Shown here: piece after piece, positions 17,289 to 25,995 of the stretch | Layout of the letters: the number at the start of each line of letters is the position of its first letter | Numbering within the stretch: position 1 is the stretch's first letter | NCBI RefSeq assembly: GCF_900454025.1 | Contig: NZ_UGQM01000001.1 | Coordinates: forward strand, 3,968,001-4,032,000 | Source: Mycolicibacterium gilvum | GTDB taxonomy: Bacteria > Actinomycetota > Actinomycetes > Mycobacteriales > Mycobacteriaceae | Length of the DNA: 64,000 nt | Direction: 5' to 3' | Notes under the pieces: generated by a model | Seen by the model: only the letters and a program-made list of their open reading frames with translations | Told to the model about the DNA's origin: nothing | Database searches by the model: none | Translations under genes and position numbers: made by a program

Positions 17289-17381
17289 TCAGCGACAACA
17301 ACAGACATCAGCAACGGCAGCAAAACCCACGGCAATGAGGGCCACGATGTGACCACCCTTGTTGCCGGACGCCGGATGCAT
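17289..17381 (-). CDS. Polycysteine leader peptide (cysteine-responsive attenuator) of subI-cysTWA operon
   Basis: This is a 30-residue frame from ATG 17381 that ends ADVCCCR followed by TGA: three consecutive TGT codons directly before the last codon. A -10 box TATTCT lies exactly 7 nt before the ATG, so the message is predicted to start at the A of ATG (leaderless). The stop is 122 nt before the subI start. The design matches the leader before sirA in this window and the published leaderless polycysteine attenuators of mycobacteria, but the two peptides share no obvious sequence apart from the terminal cysteines. No protein role is expected beyond sensing charged Cys-tRNA through translation. 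Confidence 0.75.
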   Translation of the reverse strand: MHPASGNKGGHIVALIAVGFAAVADVCCCR

Positions 17382-17388
17382 GGCGCGA

Positions 17389-17394
17389 AGAATA
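17389..17394 (-). promoter_or_regulatory. -10 box of subI operon leader
   Basis: TATTCT on the minus strand (17394 to 17389) fits the TANNNT mycobacterial consensus and is followed by a 7-nt gap to ATG 17381, the leaderless geometry. A -35 element is not evident. Confidence 0.6.
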
Positions 17395-17428
17395 ACAGAT
17401 GTCCACCGACGTCCCGGCTCAGAACGCG

Positions 17429-17515
17429 TCAGCGCGTGAGCAACCACATCACGATGACGAGGACGAGCAACGCGACCAGCGCCAACGTCACCCGCGAACG
17501 CGGCATCCCGGTCAT
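17429..17515 (-). CDS. Small single-pass membrane peptide
   Basis: The 28-residue reading frame starts MTGMPRSRVT and continues with one hydrophobic helix (LALVALLVLVIVMWLL) before a basic end (TR). Its ATG overlaps the TGA of the upstream 68-aa membrane protein (ATGA), which supports real translation. No family is recognised. It lies between that gene and the subI leader. It may be a small membrane-protein partner; otherwise it is an unverified short frame. Confidence 0.5.
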   Translation of the reverse strand: MTGMPRSRVTLALVALLVLVIVMWLLTR

Positions 17516-17718
17516 GTCTCGCCCCTCTCGGCGTCTTCTGGGGTGTGCCGGATCCGGTGCAGAATCCGGATGCTGCTGCCCAGCAGCAGGTCGAGCAGCA
17601 CAGCCGTGCCGAACGCCAGGGCCAGCACCACCGGCATCACCACCAGCGTCTGCGCGATGAACGGCAGTCCGGACAGCCACAGCTCCACTGAATCCCACCA
17701 GTTGAGGAAGCCGTCCAC
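17512..17718 (-). CDS. Small membrane protein (Rv2401A-like)
   Basis: The 68-aa protein begins MDGFLNWWDSVELWLSGLPF and has a long hydrophobic stretch (about residues 18-48, PFIAQTLVVMPVVLALAFG then LLDLLLG) followed by a charged tail RHTPEDAERGET. Its position between subI and the GH15 trehalase matches the small conserved membrane protein Rv2401A of M. tuberculosis. Function is unknown. Its stop codon overlaps the start of a 28-residue membrane peptide. It starts 86 bp from the divergent trehalase gene. Confidence 0.7.
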   Translation of the reverse strand: MDGFLNWWDSVELWLSGLPFIAQTLVVMPVVLALAFGTAVLLDLLLGSSIRILHRIRHTPEDAERGET

Positions 17719-17804
17719 GAAGCCAGACTATGCGCCGCCGCACCCGGCAACACACGGGGCCGTTCCGGTAGACGCCGAGGTGTCGGACAGTCGATGATGA
17801 GCAA

Positions 17805-19823
17805 ATGGCCTTGCAGCAGTCCGAAGCCTCCGACGCGTTGTCGACCAACGGCGAGTCGTCGAGCCAGCCCTCCGCGCTGGATCTGCCGTCAGCGACGCCG
17901 AACTACAGCCCCGGCCCGCTGCGGAACCCTTTCCCGCCGATCGCCGACTACGCGTTCCTGTCCGACTGCGAGACGCAGTGCCTGATCTCGTCGGCCGGGT
18001 CGGTGGAGTGGCTGTGCGTGCCGCGTCCCGACTCACCGAGCGTGTTCGGCGCCATCCTGGACCGCGGCGCCGGCCATTTCCGTCTCGGCCCGTACGGGGT
18101 CTCGGTGCCCGCCGCGCGCCGCTACCTCCCGGGCAGCCTGATCCTGGAGACGACGTGGCAAACCCACACCGGGTGGGTCATCGTGCGCGACGCGTTGGTG
18201 ATGGGCCCCTGGCACGACCTGGAGACCCGCTCGCGTACCCACCGCCGCACCCCGATGGACTGGGATGCCGAGCACATCCTGCTGCGGACCGTGCGCTGTG
18301 TCAGCGGCACCGTCGAGCTCGTGATGAGCTGCGAACCGTCCTTCGACTACCACCGCACCAGCGCGCACTGGGAGTACTCCGCGCAGGCCTACGGTGAGGC
18401 GATCGCACGCGCCACGAAGAACCCCGACTCGCATCCGACGCTGAGGTTGACGACGAACCTGCGGATCGGTCTGGAAGGTCGCGAGGCCCGCGCGCGTACC
18501 CGGCTCAAGGAGGGTGACAACGTCTTCGTCGCGCTGAGCTGGTCCAAGCATCCCGCGCCGCAGAACTTCGAAGAGGCCACCGACAAGATGTGGAAGACCA
18601 GCGAATGCTGGCGGCAGTGGATCAACGTCGGTGATTTCCCGGACCATCCGTGGCGGGCCTACCTGCAGCGCAGCGCGCTGACGCTGAAGGGACTGACGTA
18701 CTCGCCCACCGGCGCACTGCTGGCGGCGCCGACCACGTCCCTGCCGGAAACCCCTCAGGGCGAACGCAATTGGGACTACCGCTATGCGTGGGTGCGCGAT
18801 TCGACATTCGCGCTGTGGGGTCTCTACACGCTGGGCCTGGACCGCGAGGCCGACGACTTCTTCGCGTTCATCGCCGACGTGTCCGGCGCCAACAACGGCC
18901 AGCGCCACCCGTTGCAGGTGATGTACGGCGTCGGCGGGGAGCGCACGCTCGTCGAAGAGGAGCTCAACCACCTGTCGGGCTACGACAACTCGCGTCCGGT
19001 CCGCATCGGTAACGGCGCCTTCGACCAGATGCAGCACGACATCTGGGGCACCATGCTCGACTCGGTGTACCTGCACACCAAGTCCCGCGAGCAGATCCCC
19101 GAAACCCTGTGGCCGGTGCTCAAGGAGCAGGTCGAGGAGGCCATCAAACACTGGCGCGAACCCGACCGCGGCATCTGGGAGGTCCGCGGCGAACCGCAGC
19201 ACTTCACGTCCAGCAAGATCATGTGCTGGGTCGCGCTCGACCGCGGATCCAAGCTGGCCGACCTCGAAGGCGAGAAGACCTACGCCCACCAGTGGCGTGA
19301 GATCGCCGACGAGATCAAGGCCGACATCCTCGAACACGGGGTCGACGAGCGCGGCGTGCTGACCCAGCGCTACGGCGACCCGGCGCTGGACGCGTCGCTG
19401 CTGCTGGCGGTGCTGACGCGGTTCCTGCCGCCCGACGATCCGCGGATCCGCGCGACGGTCAACGCGATCGCCGACGAACTCACCGAAGAAGGCCTCGTGT
19501 TGCGCTACCGCGTCGAGGAGACCGACGACGGGCTCTCCGGCGAGGAGGGCACCTTCACGATCTGCTCGTTCTGGCTCGTGTCGGCACTGGTCGAGATCGG
19601 CGAGATCCACCGCGCCCGGCATCTGTGCGAACGTCTGCTGTCGTTCGCCAGCCCGCTGCATCTCTACGCCGAAGAGATCGAACCGCGCACCGGCCGGCAT
19701 CTGGGCAACTTCCCGCAGGCGTTCACCCACCTGGCGTTGATCAACGCCGTGGTCCACGTGATCCGGGCCGAGGAGGAGGCCGACAGCTCCGGGGTGTTCC
19801 AGCCGGCCAACGCGCCGGTGTGA
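17805..19823 (+). CDS. Glycoside hydrolase family 15 trehalase
   Basis: This 672-aa protein is orthologous by sequence type and position to Rv2402, the mycobacterial GH15 trehalase that hydrolyses trehalose to two glucose molecules. The N-terminal beta-sandwich domain (FPPIADYAFLSDCETQCLIS, GSVEWLCVPRPDSPSVFGAIL) precedes the (alpha/alpha)6 catalytic barrel. Landmarks are GERNWDYRYAWVRDSTFAL, containing the conserved WDYRYxWxRD motif, and EEGTFTICSFWLVSALVEIGE, where the second GH15 glutamate is expected. The first 40 residues are Ser/Pro-rich and probably disordered. It is cytoplasmic, with no signal peptide seen. It is convergent with lppR with a 10-bp gap. Confidence 0.9.
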   Translation: MALQQSEASDALSTNGESSSQPSALDLPSATPNYSPGPLRNPFPPIADYAFLSDCETQCLISSAGSVEWLCVPRPDSPSVFGAILDRGAGHFRLGPYGVSVPAARRYLPGSLILETTWQTHTGWVIVRDALVMGPWHDLETRSRTHRRTPMDWDAEHILLRTVRCVSGTVELVMSCEPSFDYHRTSAHWEYSAQAYGEAIARATKNPDSHPTLRLTTNLRIGLEGREARARTRLKEGDNVFVALSWSKHPAPQNFEEATDKMWKTSECWRQWINVGDFPDHPWRAYLQRSALTLKGLTYSPTGALLAAPTTSLPETPQGERNWDYRYAWVRDSTFALWGLYTLGLDREADDFFAFIADVSGANNGQRHPLQVMYGVGGERTLVEEELNHLSGYDNSRPVRIGNGAFDQMQHDIWGTMLDSVYLHTKSREQIPETLWPVLKEQVEEAIKHWREPDRGIWEVRGEPQHFTSSKIMCWVALDRGSKLADLEGEKTYAHQWREIADEIKADILEHGVDERGVLTQRYGDPALDASLLLAVLTRFLPPDDPRIRATVNAIADELTEEGLVLRYRVEETDDGLSGEEGTFTICSFWLVSALVEIGEIHRARHLCERLLSFASPLHLYAEEIEPRTGRHLGNFPQAFTHLALINAVVHVIRAEEEADSSGVFQPANAPV

Positions 19824-19833
19824 CCGCGCGCCG

Positions 19834-20556
19834 CTACCCGGCGGCGTTCCTGATCATCGCGTCGGCGATCCGGGCCGCTTCGTCGGTGATGTCATAGCCG
19901 CACGCCCACGCCTCGACGGTCACGTTGGACACCAGTGACAAGGCGTGCTGGCACGACCACCCGTCGGCCCCCTCCTGCGTCGTCACCTGGGTGAGCATCA
20001 GGTCGGCGGCCTCGACAGCACCGAGTTCCCAGAGGTAGTCACCGACGCCGAGAGCGTTGTTCGCGCAGTCCCGCCAGACGGCCTGCGAGGACTCGAGGAA
20101 GTCCCGGGCGTTGCGCTCCTCCGGATACAGCACCACCGCCTGCTCGACCCAGTGGTCGTTGCCCGCGCCCGGTTCGCGCGCGACCTGGTCTCGCACAGCC
20201 GTCCAGTCGGTGCCCTCGTACACCGGGGCCTCCGCACCGTAGACCGCACCGAGGCAGTCCGGATCCGAGACGTCGGCGGAGTGGTCGCTCATCTCGTCGA
20301 GCTCGCCCGTGACTTCCATCCCGGTGGCGCCCATGATGCTGTTGATCTCGTCGATGCCCACCAGCACGGAGTCGAGCCGGGATTCGTCGAGCGGCGCGAC
20401 GTCGGTCAGCCCGGCGCCGTGGCCGCGCAGAGCAGTGCCGTCGACGGTCTCCACACAGGCGGTCATCGGCAGCATGAGCGCCGTCATCGCGGCAAGCACC
20501 CAGGCCCGGCGACGGTCGACGCGCGATCTCACCGAGCCATTGTGCATGACGTCCAC
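19834..20556 (-). CDS. lppR: Lipoprotein with PknH-like extracellular sensor domain (LppR)
   Basis: The protein of up to 240 aa has a basic start, hydrophobic core and lipobox LPMTAC, so it is a predicted lipoprotein. The mature domain resembles the PknH_C sensor fold. It has four cysteines after the lipobox (DPDCLGAV, WRDCANN, WSCQHAL, AWACGYD) in the spacing that forms two disulfides in PknH. Position between trehalase and lepA matches Rv2403c. Starts at 20556, 20547 (ATG) or a GTG at 20535 are possible; the signal peptide is complete with any of them. Ligand is unknown. A paralogue follows directly upstream (20572-21312). Confidence 0.85.
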   Translation of the reverse strand: MDVMHNGSVRSRVDRRRAWVLAAMTALMLPMTACVETVDGTALRGHGAGLTDVAPLDESRLDSVLVGIDEINSIMGATGMEVTGELDEMSDHSADVSDPDCLGAVYGAEAPVYEGTDWTAVRDQVAREPGAGNDHWVEQAVVLYPEERNARDFLESSQAVWRDCANNALGVGDYLWELGAVEAADLMLTQVTTQEGADGWSCQHALSLVSNVTVEAWACGYDITDEAARIADAMIRNAAG

Positions 20557-20571
20557 GGCGGGACGCAGAGC

Positions 20572-21312
20572 TCAGCGCGACGCGGCGATCTTGTCGAGGA
20601 TGACGTCGGCGACCGCGACCGCCCCGCGCGGCGGGCCCTCGGCGCGCGGATCGGTCAGTTCCACCTCCACGATGCAGTCCCCTGCCAGGCCGAGCGCCCG
20701 CATGGCGGTCGGCGACGCCGTGCCCGCCGAGGTGTGCAGCACGCTCGCAGAGACGACGCGCTCGTCGAAGGTGACGTCGGTGATCCGGCTCAGCTCACCG
20801 ACTCCCCGTTCCGGCGACTGCAGGGCGACCGTCTGGCTGTTGCAGTGACGCCACTGCTCGGTGGTGGCGGCGAAGAACTCCTGGGCGGCAGCGGGGCTCG
20901 CCATCTGCACGACCCCGAAGAAGCCTGACACCGGCGGTCCGTCGAACGCGCCACCCGCCCACGTACTGCTCGCCACCGAACGCACCGGGCTGTCGTCGTA
21001 GACGATCTCCTGGAGCCGGTAGGCGGCGCTGACGCAGTGCGCGGGGGTCGCGTGGGCGTCGGCGACGCCGCTCAGCAACACGTCGGAGTCCCCTTCGACC
21101 GGCGGCGCCATCAACGCGTTCGGCCCCGTTCCCAGCGTCGCGGACAGTTCGGCGGCGGTGGGCAGGAACGGGCCGAGCGGGATCGCCACGGACGGCTGGG
21201 CGGCCTCGACGATCCGCACGACGGGGCGATCATCGACCGGGGCACCCGCGCAGCCCGACAGGGTCACGGCGAGGCACACCGCACCTCCCACACCGGCCCG
21301 TCTCGACACCAC
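20572..21312 (-). CDS. Lipoprotein, PknH-like sensor domain paralogue
   Basis: The 246-aa protein has the lipobox LSGCAG at residues 18-23 and a sensor-like domain related to its neighbour: PAHCVSAAY, FFGVVQMASPAAAQEFFAATTEQWRHC (in part) and AGDCIVEVEL. Only three cysteines follow the lipobox; the third position of the PknH four-cysteine pattern is replaced within TASPTAMRAL, so the second disulfide cannot form in the usual way. It starts with GTG (21312, or GTG 21309) and lies 15 bp upstream of lppR, so the pair is probably an operon produced by duplication. Ligand and partner kinase are unknown. Confidence 0.8.
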   Translation of the reverse strand: MVSRRAGVGGAVCLAVTLSGCAGAPVDDRPVVRIVEAAQPSVAIPLGPFLPTAAELSATLGTGPNALMAPPVEGDSDVLLSGVADAHATPAHCVSAAYRLQEIVYDDSPVRSVASSTWAGGAFDGPPVSGFFGVVQMASPAAAQEFFAATTEQWRHCNSQTVALQSPERGVGELSRITDVTFDERVVSASVLHTSAGTASPTAMRALGLAGDCIVEVELTDPRAEGPPRGAVAVADVILDKIAASR

Positions 21313-21379
21313 ACTTGAGTAGCACGCCGCGCGCCGCCGCGCGAGCCGGTTCAGAGAACCCTCAGTGTCGTGCGGGCGT

Positions 21380-23284
21380 CTACTTCTTCGGCTTGTCCGC
21401 GGCGGACTCGGTCGACAGTGCCGCGACGAAGGCCTCCTGCGGCACCTCGACCCGGCCGATCGTCTTCATCCGCTTCTTGCCTTCCTTCTGCTTCTCCAGC
21501 AGCTTGCGCTTACGAGTGATGTCACCGCCGTAGCACTTCGACAGCACGTCCTTGCGGATCGCCCGGATGTTCTCTCGCGCAATGATTCTCGAGCCGATCG
21601 CGGCCTGCACGGGCACCTCGAACTGCTGGCGTGGGATCAGTTCCTTCAGCTTGGTCGTCATCTTGTTGCCGTACGCCGCGGCACCGTCCTTGTGGACGAT
21701 GGCGCTGAACGCGTCGACGGCTTCGCCCTGCAGCAGGATGTCGACCTTGACCAGGTCGGCCTCCTGCTCGCCCGCCTCCTCGTAGTCGAGGCTCGCGTAG
21801 CCGCGGGTGCGGGACTTCAGCGAGTCGAAGAAGTCGAAGATGATCTCGCCCAGCGGCATCGTGTAGCGCAACTCGACCCGCTCGGGCGACAGGTAGTCCA
21901 TGCCGCCGAGCTCGCCACGGCGCGACTGGCACAGCTCCATGATCGTCCCGATGAACTCACTCGGCGCGATCACCGTCGTCTTGACGACCGGCTCGAACAC
22001 CGACCGGACCTTGCCCTCGGGCCAGTCCGACGGGTTGGTGACCGTGAGCTCGCTGTTGTCCTCTTTGATGACGCGGTAGACGACGTTGGGCGCGGTCGAG
22101 ATCAGGTCGAGGTTGAACTCGCGTTCGAGCCGCTCGCGCGTGATCTCCATGTGCAGCAAGCCCAGGAAGCCGCAGCGGAATCCGAACCCGAGCGCGACCG
22201 ACGTCTCCGGCTCGTAAGTCAGTGCCGCGTCGTTCAGCTGCAGTTTGTCGAGCGCCTCGCGCAGCACCGGGTAGTCCGAGCCGTCGACGGGATACAGGCC
22301 GGAATAGACCATCGGCTTGGGCTCGCGGTAGCCGGTCAGCGCCTCGGTGGCGCCCTTGCGTGCCGTCGTCACCGTGTCGCCGACCTTGGACTGACGCACG
22401 TCCTTCACGCCGGTGATCAGGTAGCCGACCTCGCCGACACCGAGACCGACCGACGGCTTGGGGTCCGGCGAGACGATGCCCACTTCGAGGAGTTCGTGCG
22501 TCGCGCCGGTCGACATCATCGCGATGCGCTCACGCGGGGTGATCCTGCCGTCGACGACGCGCACATAGGTGACGACTCCGCGGTAGATGTCGTACACCGA
22601 GTCGAAGATCATCGCGCGCGCCGGAGCGTCCGGGTCGCCCTGCGGCGGCGGGATCTCCCGGACGACGTGGTCGAGCAGGTCGCCGACGCCGGCGCCGGTC
22701 TTGCCCGACACCCGCAGCACATCCTCCGGTTCGCAGCCGATGATGTGCGCGATCTCACCGGCGTAGCGGTCGGGGTCGGCGGCGGGCAGGTCGATCTTGT
22801 TGAGCACCGGGATGATTGTCAGGTCGCGATCCAGCGCCAGGTACAGGTTCGCCAGGGTCTGCGCCTCGATGCCCTGGGCGGCGTCGACCAGCAGCACCGC
22901 ACCCTCGCAGGCCTCCAGCGCGCGCGACACCTCGTAGGTGAAATCGACGTGGCCAGGGGTGTCGATCAGATGCAGGACGAACTCTTCGCCGTTGACGACC
23001 CACGGCAGGCGCACGTTCTGCGCCTTGATCGTGATGCCGCGTTCCCGCTCGATGTCCATCCGGTCCAGGTACTGCGCCCGCATGTCCCTGTCCGCGACCA
23101 CACCGGTGAGCTGCAGCATCCGATCGGCCAGGGTGGACTTGCCGTGGTCGATGTGGGCGATGATGCAGAAGTTCCTGATCTGCGCCGGCGCAGTGAACGT
23201 CTTGTCGGCGAAGCTGGCGATGGGAATCTCCTGGTGAGCGGGGTCTGTCGGCCTGAGCAGGCCAGTCCAGAGTATCGAGCGCAT
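21380..23284 (-). CDS. lepA: Elongation factor 4 (ribosome back-translocase GTPase)
   Basis: The 634-aa translational GTPase includes AHIDHGKST (P-loop), ERERGITI (switch I), DTPGHVDF (G3), NKIDLP (G4), then the EF-G-like domains and the LepA-specific C-terminal domain ([23 protein letters not shown], read in part). It acts on the ribosome during elongation and initiation stress. A TTG at 23299 would extend it by five residues, but ATG 23284 is preferred. The N-terminal extension before [20 protein letters not shown] is short and variable, as in other mycobacteria. It is divergent from the PemK/MazF-like gene with 61 bp between. Confidence 0.96.
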   Translation of the reverse strand: MRSILWTGLLRPTDPAHQEIPIASFADKTFTAPAQIRNFCIIAHIDHGKSTLADRMLQLTGVVADRDMRAQYLDRMDIERERGITIKAQNVRLPWVVNGEEFVLHLIDTPGHVDFTYEVSRALEACEGAVLLVDAAQGIEAQTLANLYLALDRDLTIIPVLNKIDLPAADPDRYAGEIAHIIGCEPEDVLRVSGKTGAGVGDLLDHVVREIPPPQGDPDAPARAMIFDSVYDIYRGVVTYVRVVDGRITPRERIAMMSTGATHELLEVGIVSPDPKPSVGLGVGEVGYLITGVKDVRQSKVGDTVTTARKGATEALTGYREPKPMVYSGLYPVDGSDYPVLREALDKLQLNDAALTYEPETSVALGFGFRCGFLGLLHMEITRERLEREFNLDLISTAPNVVYRVIKEDNSELTVTNPSDWPEGKVRSVFEPVVKTTVIAPSEFIGTIMELCQSRRGELGGMDYLSPERVELRYTMPLGEIIFDFFDSLKSRTRGYASLDYEEAGEQEADLVKVDILLQGEAVDAFSAIVHKDGAAAYGNKMTTKLKELIPRQQFEVPVQAAIGSRIIARENIRAIRKDVLSKCYGGDITRKRKLLEKQKEGKKRMKTIGRVEVPQEAFVAALSTESAADKPKK

Positions 23285-23331
23285 CGGCCCGCAGCCCAAT
23301 CGAGCCTCGTTCGCGCCGGCGACGCAGCCCC

Positions 23332-23337
23332 TATGCT
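23332..23337 (+). promoter_or_regulatory. -10 box before the PemK/MazF-like gene
   Basis: TATGCT is placed 8 nt before ATG 23346, suggesting a leaderless or nearly leaderless transcript. There is no ribosome binding site between them. Confidence 0.5.
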
Positions 23338-23345
23338 TGGCGGGT

Positions 23346-23957
23346 ATGGCGTCACCGTCATGGAATCTGAAGGCGTTTCAGCGCTTCTTGGTGAAGGGCA
23401 CCGAGAACCTGGTGTTCAACGAGGCACCCAAAATCGTGCGACAACTCCAGCGATCGGACACGCTACAGCGCGGGATCGCGCAGGGCATCCGCATCGGACT
23501 CGACGTGCTGTCCGGGCCCGCGCCGTCGAACACCCCGGCGCTTCCGGCCGGACGTCCGGTCTCGCGCAACTTCGTGCCGACCGCGCACCGGGCCCGCAAG
23601 GTCTCCTACTCGCCCGATCTCGACGGGCGCGCCGACCCGGGCGAGATCGTGTGGACGTGGGTCGCGTTCGAGGACGATCCGACCCGCGGGAAGGACCGTC
23701 CGGTGCTGGTGGTCGGCCGTGACGGTCGGGTGCTGCTCGGCCTGATGCTGTCGAGCCAGGACCACCATCGCGGCGACCCCCAGTGGGTCGGCATCGGTAG
23801 CGGCACCTGGGACTACGAGGGACGGTCGAGCTGGGTGCGGTTGGACCGCGTGCTCGACGTCCCGGAGGAGGGCATCCGCCGCGAGGGGGCGATCCTGGCG
23901 CGCGAGGTGTTCGACGTCGTCGCCGCGCGACTGCGCGCCGAGTACAGCTGGTCCTAG
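23346..23957 (+). CDS. PemK/MazF-like fold protein (Rv2405-like), no adjacent antitoxin
   Basis: The 203-aa protein has an N-terminal helical region (about 1-60, [20 protein letters not shown]) and a C-terminal domain with PemK/MazF-like beta-barrel landmarks: [38 protein letters not shown] and [11 protein letters not shown]. Toxins of this fold are about 110 aa, so this is a longer derivative. No antitoxin gene lies next to it: the upstream neighbour is divergent lepA and the downstream neighbour is a convergent acetyltransferase. It is conserved at this position in M. tuberculosis (Rv2405), which suggests a housekeeping rather than addiction role. Function is unknown. Confidence 0.75.
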   Translation: MASPSWNLKAFQRFLVKGTENLVFNEAPKIVRQLQRSDTLQRGIAQGIRIGLDVLSGPAPSNTPALPAGRPVSRNFVPTAHRARKVSYSPDLDGRADPGEIVWTWVAFEDDPTRGKDRPVLVVGRDGRVLLGLMLSSQDHHRGDPQWVGIGSGTWDYEGRSSWVRLDRVLDVPEEGIRREGAILAREVFDVVAARLRAEYSWS

Positions 23958-23968
23958 CCCGGCCGGCT

Positions 23969-24577
23969 CTATCCGGGCTGCCGCCACATCTGCCACATCG
24001 TCGGGCCACCGCCCGGGACGGTGATCTCGCCGGTCACCTCGAAGCCGAAGCGCAGGTAGTACGGGACATTGGATTCCTTGCTGGACTCCAGGTAGGCGGG
24101 GGCGCCCTCGGCGTCACAGCGGTCCAGCCGCGACCGCATCAGCGCGTGTCCGAACCCGCCGCCGCGCACGTCGGGGTCACTGCCGATCACGGCGAGATAC
24201 CAGTGCGGCTCCTCGGGATGGTGTTCCTTCATCATCTCGGCGACGCCCATCCCGCGGCCGACCTTCAGGCCCATGGCCAGCAGGAAGGCGGGCATCATCC
24301 GCAGCTCCTCGCGCGGGGTCTGTTTCCACCTGCCCGGCGGATCCCACAGCGCCGCCGCCCCCACGGTGCCGGCGCGTCCCGCGACCTCGACGGCGTCGTT
24401 GCCCATGAAATGGTGGCGCGCCATCGCACCGAAGATCCGGGGCAGCGCGCGGGCCCGCTTGGCGTCGTCGGGCACCATCCACATCATCACGGGATCGTCG
24501 AAGAAGGCGCGGCCCAGCGTGTGGGACAACTGCTTCACATCCCGCTTCTGTGCGAAGCGGACATCGACCTCGTTCAC
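23969..24577 (-). CDS. GNAT-family N-acetyltransferase
   Basis: The 202-aa protein has the GNAT fold: DVRFAQKRDVKQLSHTLGRAF at the N-terminus, WYLAVIGSDPDVRGGGFGHALM containing the acetyl-CoA pyrophosphate-binding motif (R/Q-x-x-G-x-G/A), and the C-terminal YLESSKESNVPYYLRFGFEVTGE motif. The acceptor substrate is unknown. It lies 7 bp after the CBS-domain gene on the same strand and may be co-transcribed with it. It is convergent with the PemK/MazF-like gene (11-bp gap). Confidence 0.85.
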   Translation of the reverse strand: MNEVDVRFAQKRDVKQLSHTLGRAFFDDPVMMWMVPDDAKRARALPRIFGAMARHHFMGNDAVEVAGRAGTVGAAALWDPPGRWKQTPREELRMMPAFLLAMGLKVGRGMGVAEMMKEHHPEEPHWYLAVIGSDPDVRGGGFGHALMRSRLDRCDAEGAPAYLESSKESNVPYYLRFGFEVTGEITVPGGGPTMWQMWRQPG

Positions 24578-24584
24578 CGCCCGA

Positions 24585-25013
24585 TCAACCCTGCGTGATG
24601 TAGGCCTGGAGCCGCTCGTGTTCGTGCTCGAGCTCCTCCATACGGGTCTTCACGACGTCGCCGATGCTCACGATCCCGGCGAGTCGGCCGTCGACCACGA
24701 CCGGCACGTGCCGGACCCGGTTGTTGGTCATCAGCGCGCTGAGACTGTCGACGGAATCGTCCGGTGTGCACGTCGCCACGAGCGTCGTCATGATCTCCGA
24801 CACCGGACGCCGCAGAAGGTCGGCACCCATGTCGTGGAGCTTACGGACGATGTCGCGCTCGGAGACGATGCCCTGCAATCCGTCGGGCGAGACGACGACC
24901 ATCGCACCGATGTTGCGCACGGACAGCTCGGTCAGCAGCCCGGCTACGGACGTCTCGGGCGTGATCGTGGCGACCGCCGCACCCTTGCTGCGCAGCACGT
25001 CGGAAATTCGCAT
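24585..25013 (-). CDS. CBS-domain pair protein (Rv2406c-like)
   Basis: The 142-aa protein is almost entirely a Bateman module: the first CBS at about 8-60 (VATITPETSVAGLLTELS, GIVSERDIVRKLHD) and the second at about 70-128 (VATCTPDDSVDSLSALM, RVRHVPVVVDGRLAGIVSIGD), then a charged C-terminal helix (KTRMEELEHEHERLQAYI). Stand-alone CBS pairs bind adenosine nucleotides or NAD and regulate partners. Start ATG 25013 (MRISDVLRSKG) is favoured by length and resemblance to Rv2406c; an upstream in-frame extension is unsupported. It is divergent from RNase Z. Confidence 0.85.
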   Translation of the reverse strand: MRISDVLRSKGAAVATITPETSVAGLLTELSVRNIGAMVVVSPDGLQGIVSERDIVRKLHDMGADLLRRPVSEIMTTLVATCTPDDSVDSLSALMTNNRVRHVPVVVDGRLAGIVSIGDVVKTRMEELEHEHERLQAYITQG

Positions 25014-25134
25014 CGGCTTCACTCCTGAATGACCCGGCTCGTGAGTGACCCAGCTCACGTCAGGTTACTCCTCGGCGGGTGCCACAACGCCGTTTACCGC
25101 CCACTTTCTCCGCTGGGCCGGTATATGTGGGCGC

Positions 25135-25995
25135 ATGATCGAAGTCACGCTGCTCGGTACCGGAAGCCCGATCCCCGACGCCCGTCGCGCGGGACCCTCC
25201 ACGCTGGTGCGCGCGGGTGGTCAGACGTTCCTCGTCGACTGCGGCCGGGGCGTGCTGCAGCGCGCCGCCGCGGTCGGCGTGGGCGCCAACCAGATCTCGG
25301 CGCTGCTGCTCACCCACCTGCACAGTGACCACATCGCCGACCTCGGTGACGTGCTCATCACCCGCTGGGTCTCGAACTTCGCACCGGACCTGCCCCCGCT
25401 TCCCATCATCGGCCCACCCGGTACCGCCGAGGTGGTGGAGAACATGTTGAAGGCGTTCAGCTTCGACATCGGCTACCGCATCGCACACCACGACGACCTG
25501 ACGACACCCCCACCGGTGGAGGTGGAGGAGGTCACCGACGGAGTGGTGTGGGGTCGCGACGAGGTGTCCATCCGGGTCGGCCCCACCGACCACCGGCCGG
25601 TGACACCGACGATCGGCTTCCGCATCGAACACCACGGCGCCTCGGTGGTGCTCGCCGGGGACACCGTGCCGTGCCGGGGTCTCGACGAGCTCGCCGCGGG
25701 AGCAGGGGCATTGGTACACACCGTGATTCGGCGCGACCTGATCGAGGCGCTGCCGATGCAGCGCATCCGGGACATCTGCGACTACCACTCCTCGGTGGAG
25801 CAGGCAGCCGAGACCGCGACCCGCGCCGGTGTCGGGATCCTGATCCTCACCCACTACGTGCCGACGCTGCAGCCCGGCCAGGAGGACGACTGGCGGGCAC
25901 TGGCGGCCACCCGGTTCGACCGCCAGATCGAGATCGGCGACGACCTGCACCGCGTGCAGGTCCACCCGGGGGTGTGCGCTAAGCCAGCCGGGTGA
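25135..25995 (+). CDS. rnz: Ribonuclease Z-like metallo-beta-lactamase hydrolase (Rv2407-like)
   Basis: The 286-aa protein of the tRNase Z/MBL family contains [15 protein letters not shown] (HxHxDH zinc motif near residue 60), VLAGDTVPC (metal-bridging Asp) and LTHYVP (last His). RNase Z cleaves tRNA precursors 3' of the discriminator base. Start ATG 25135 places [11 protein letters not shown] at the very N-terminus, where the family has it. GTATAT about 9 nt upstream could be the -10 of a leaderless transcript. Its 3' end overlaps the convergent transglutaminase-like gene by 17 bp. Some close relatives are arylsulfatase-like MBL enzymes, so tRNA specificity is likely but unproven. Confidence 0.85.
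   Translation: MIEVTLLGTGSPIPDARRAGPSTLVRAGGQTFLVDCGRGVLQRAAAVGVGANQISALLLTHLHSDHIADLGDVLITRWVSNFAPDLPPLPIIGPPGTAEVVENMLKAFSFDIGYRIAHHDDLTTPPPVEVEEVTDGVVWGRDEVSIRVGPTDHRPVTPTIGFRIEHHGASVVLAGDTVPCRGLDELAAGAGALVHTVIRRDLIEALPMQRIRDICDYHSSVEQAAETATRAGVGILILTHYVPTLQPGQEDDWRALAATRFDRQIEIGDDLHRVQVHPGVCAKPAG

Noticed and set aside
17301..17345. A second Cys-rich reading (HCRGFCCRC) overlapping the subI leader in the next frame
   Set aside because: No start codon opens that frame before its stop, and the leaderless ATG is in the frame ending CCCR; the overlap follows from repeated TGC/TGT triplets.
21365..23722. A 785-codon open frame on the + strand over lepA
   Set aside because: It is a compositional shadow of lepA, running into the next gene; no recognisable fold, and lepA is unmistakable on the other strand.
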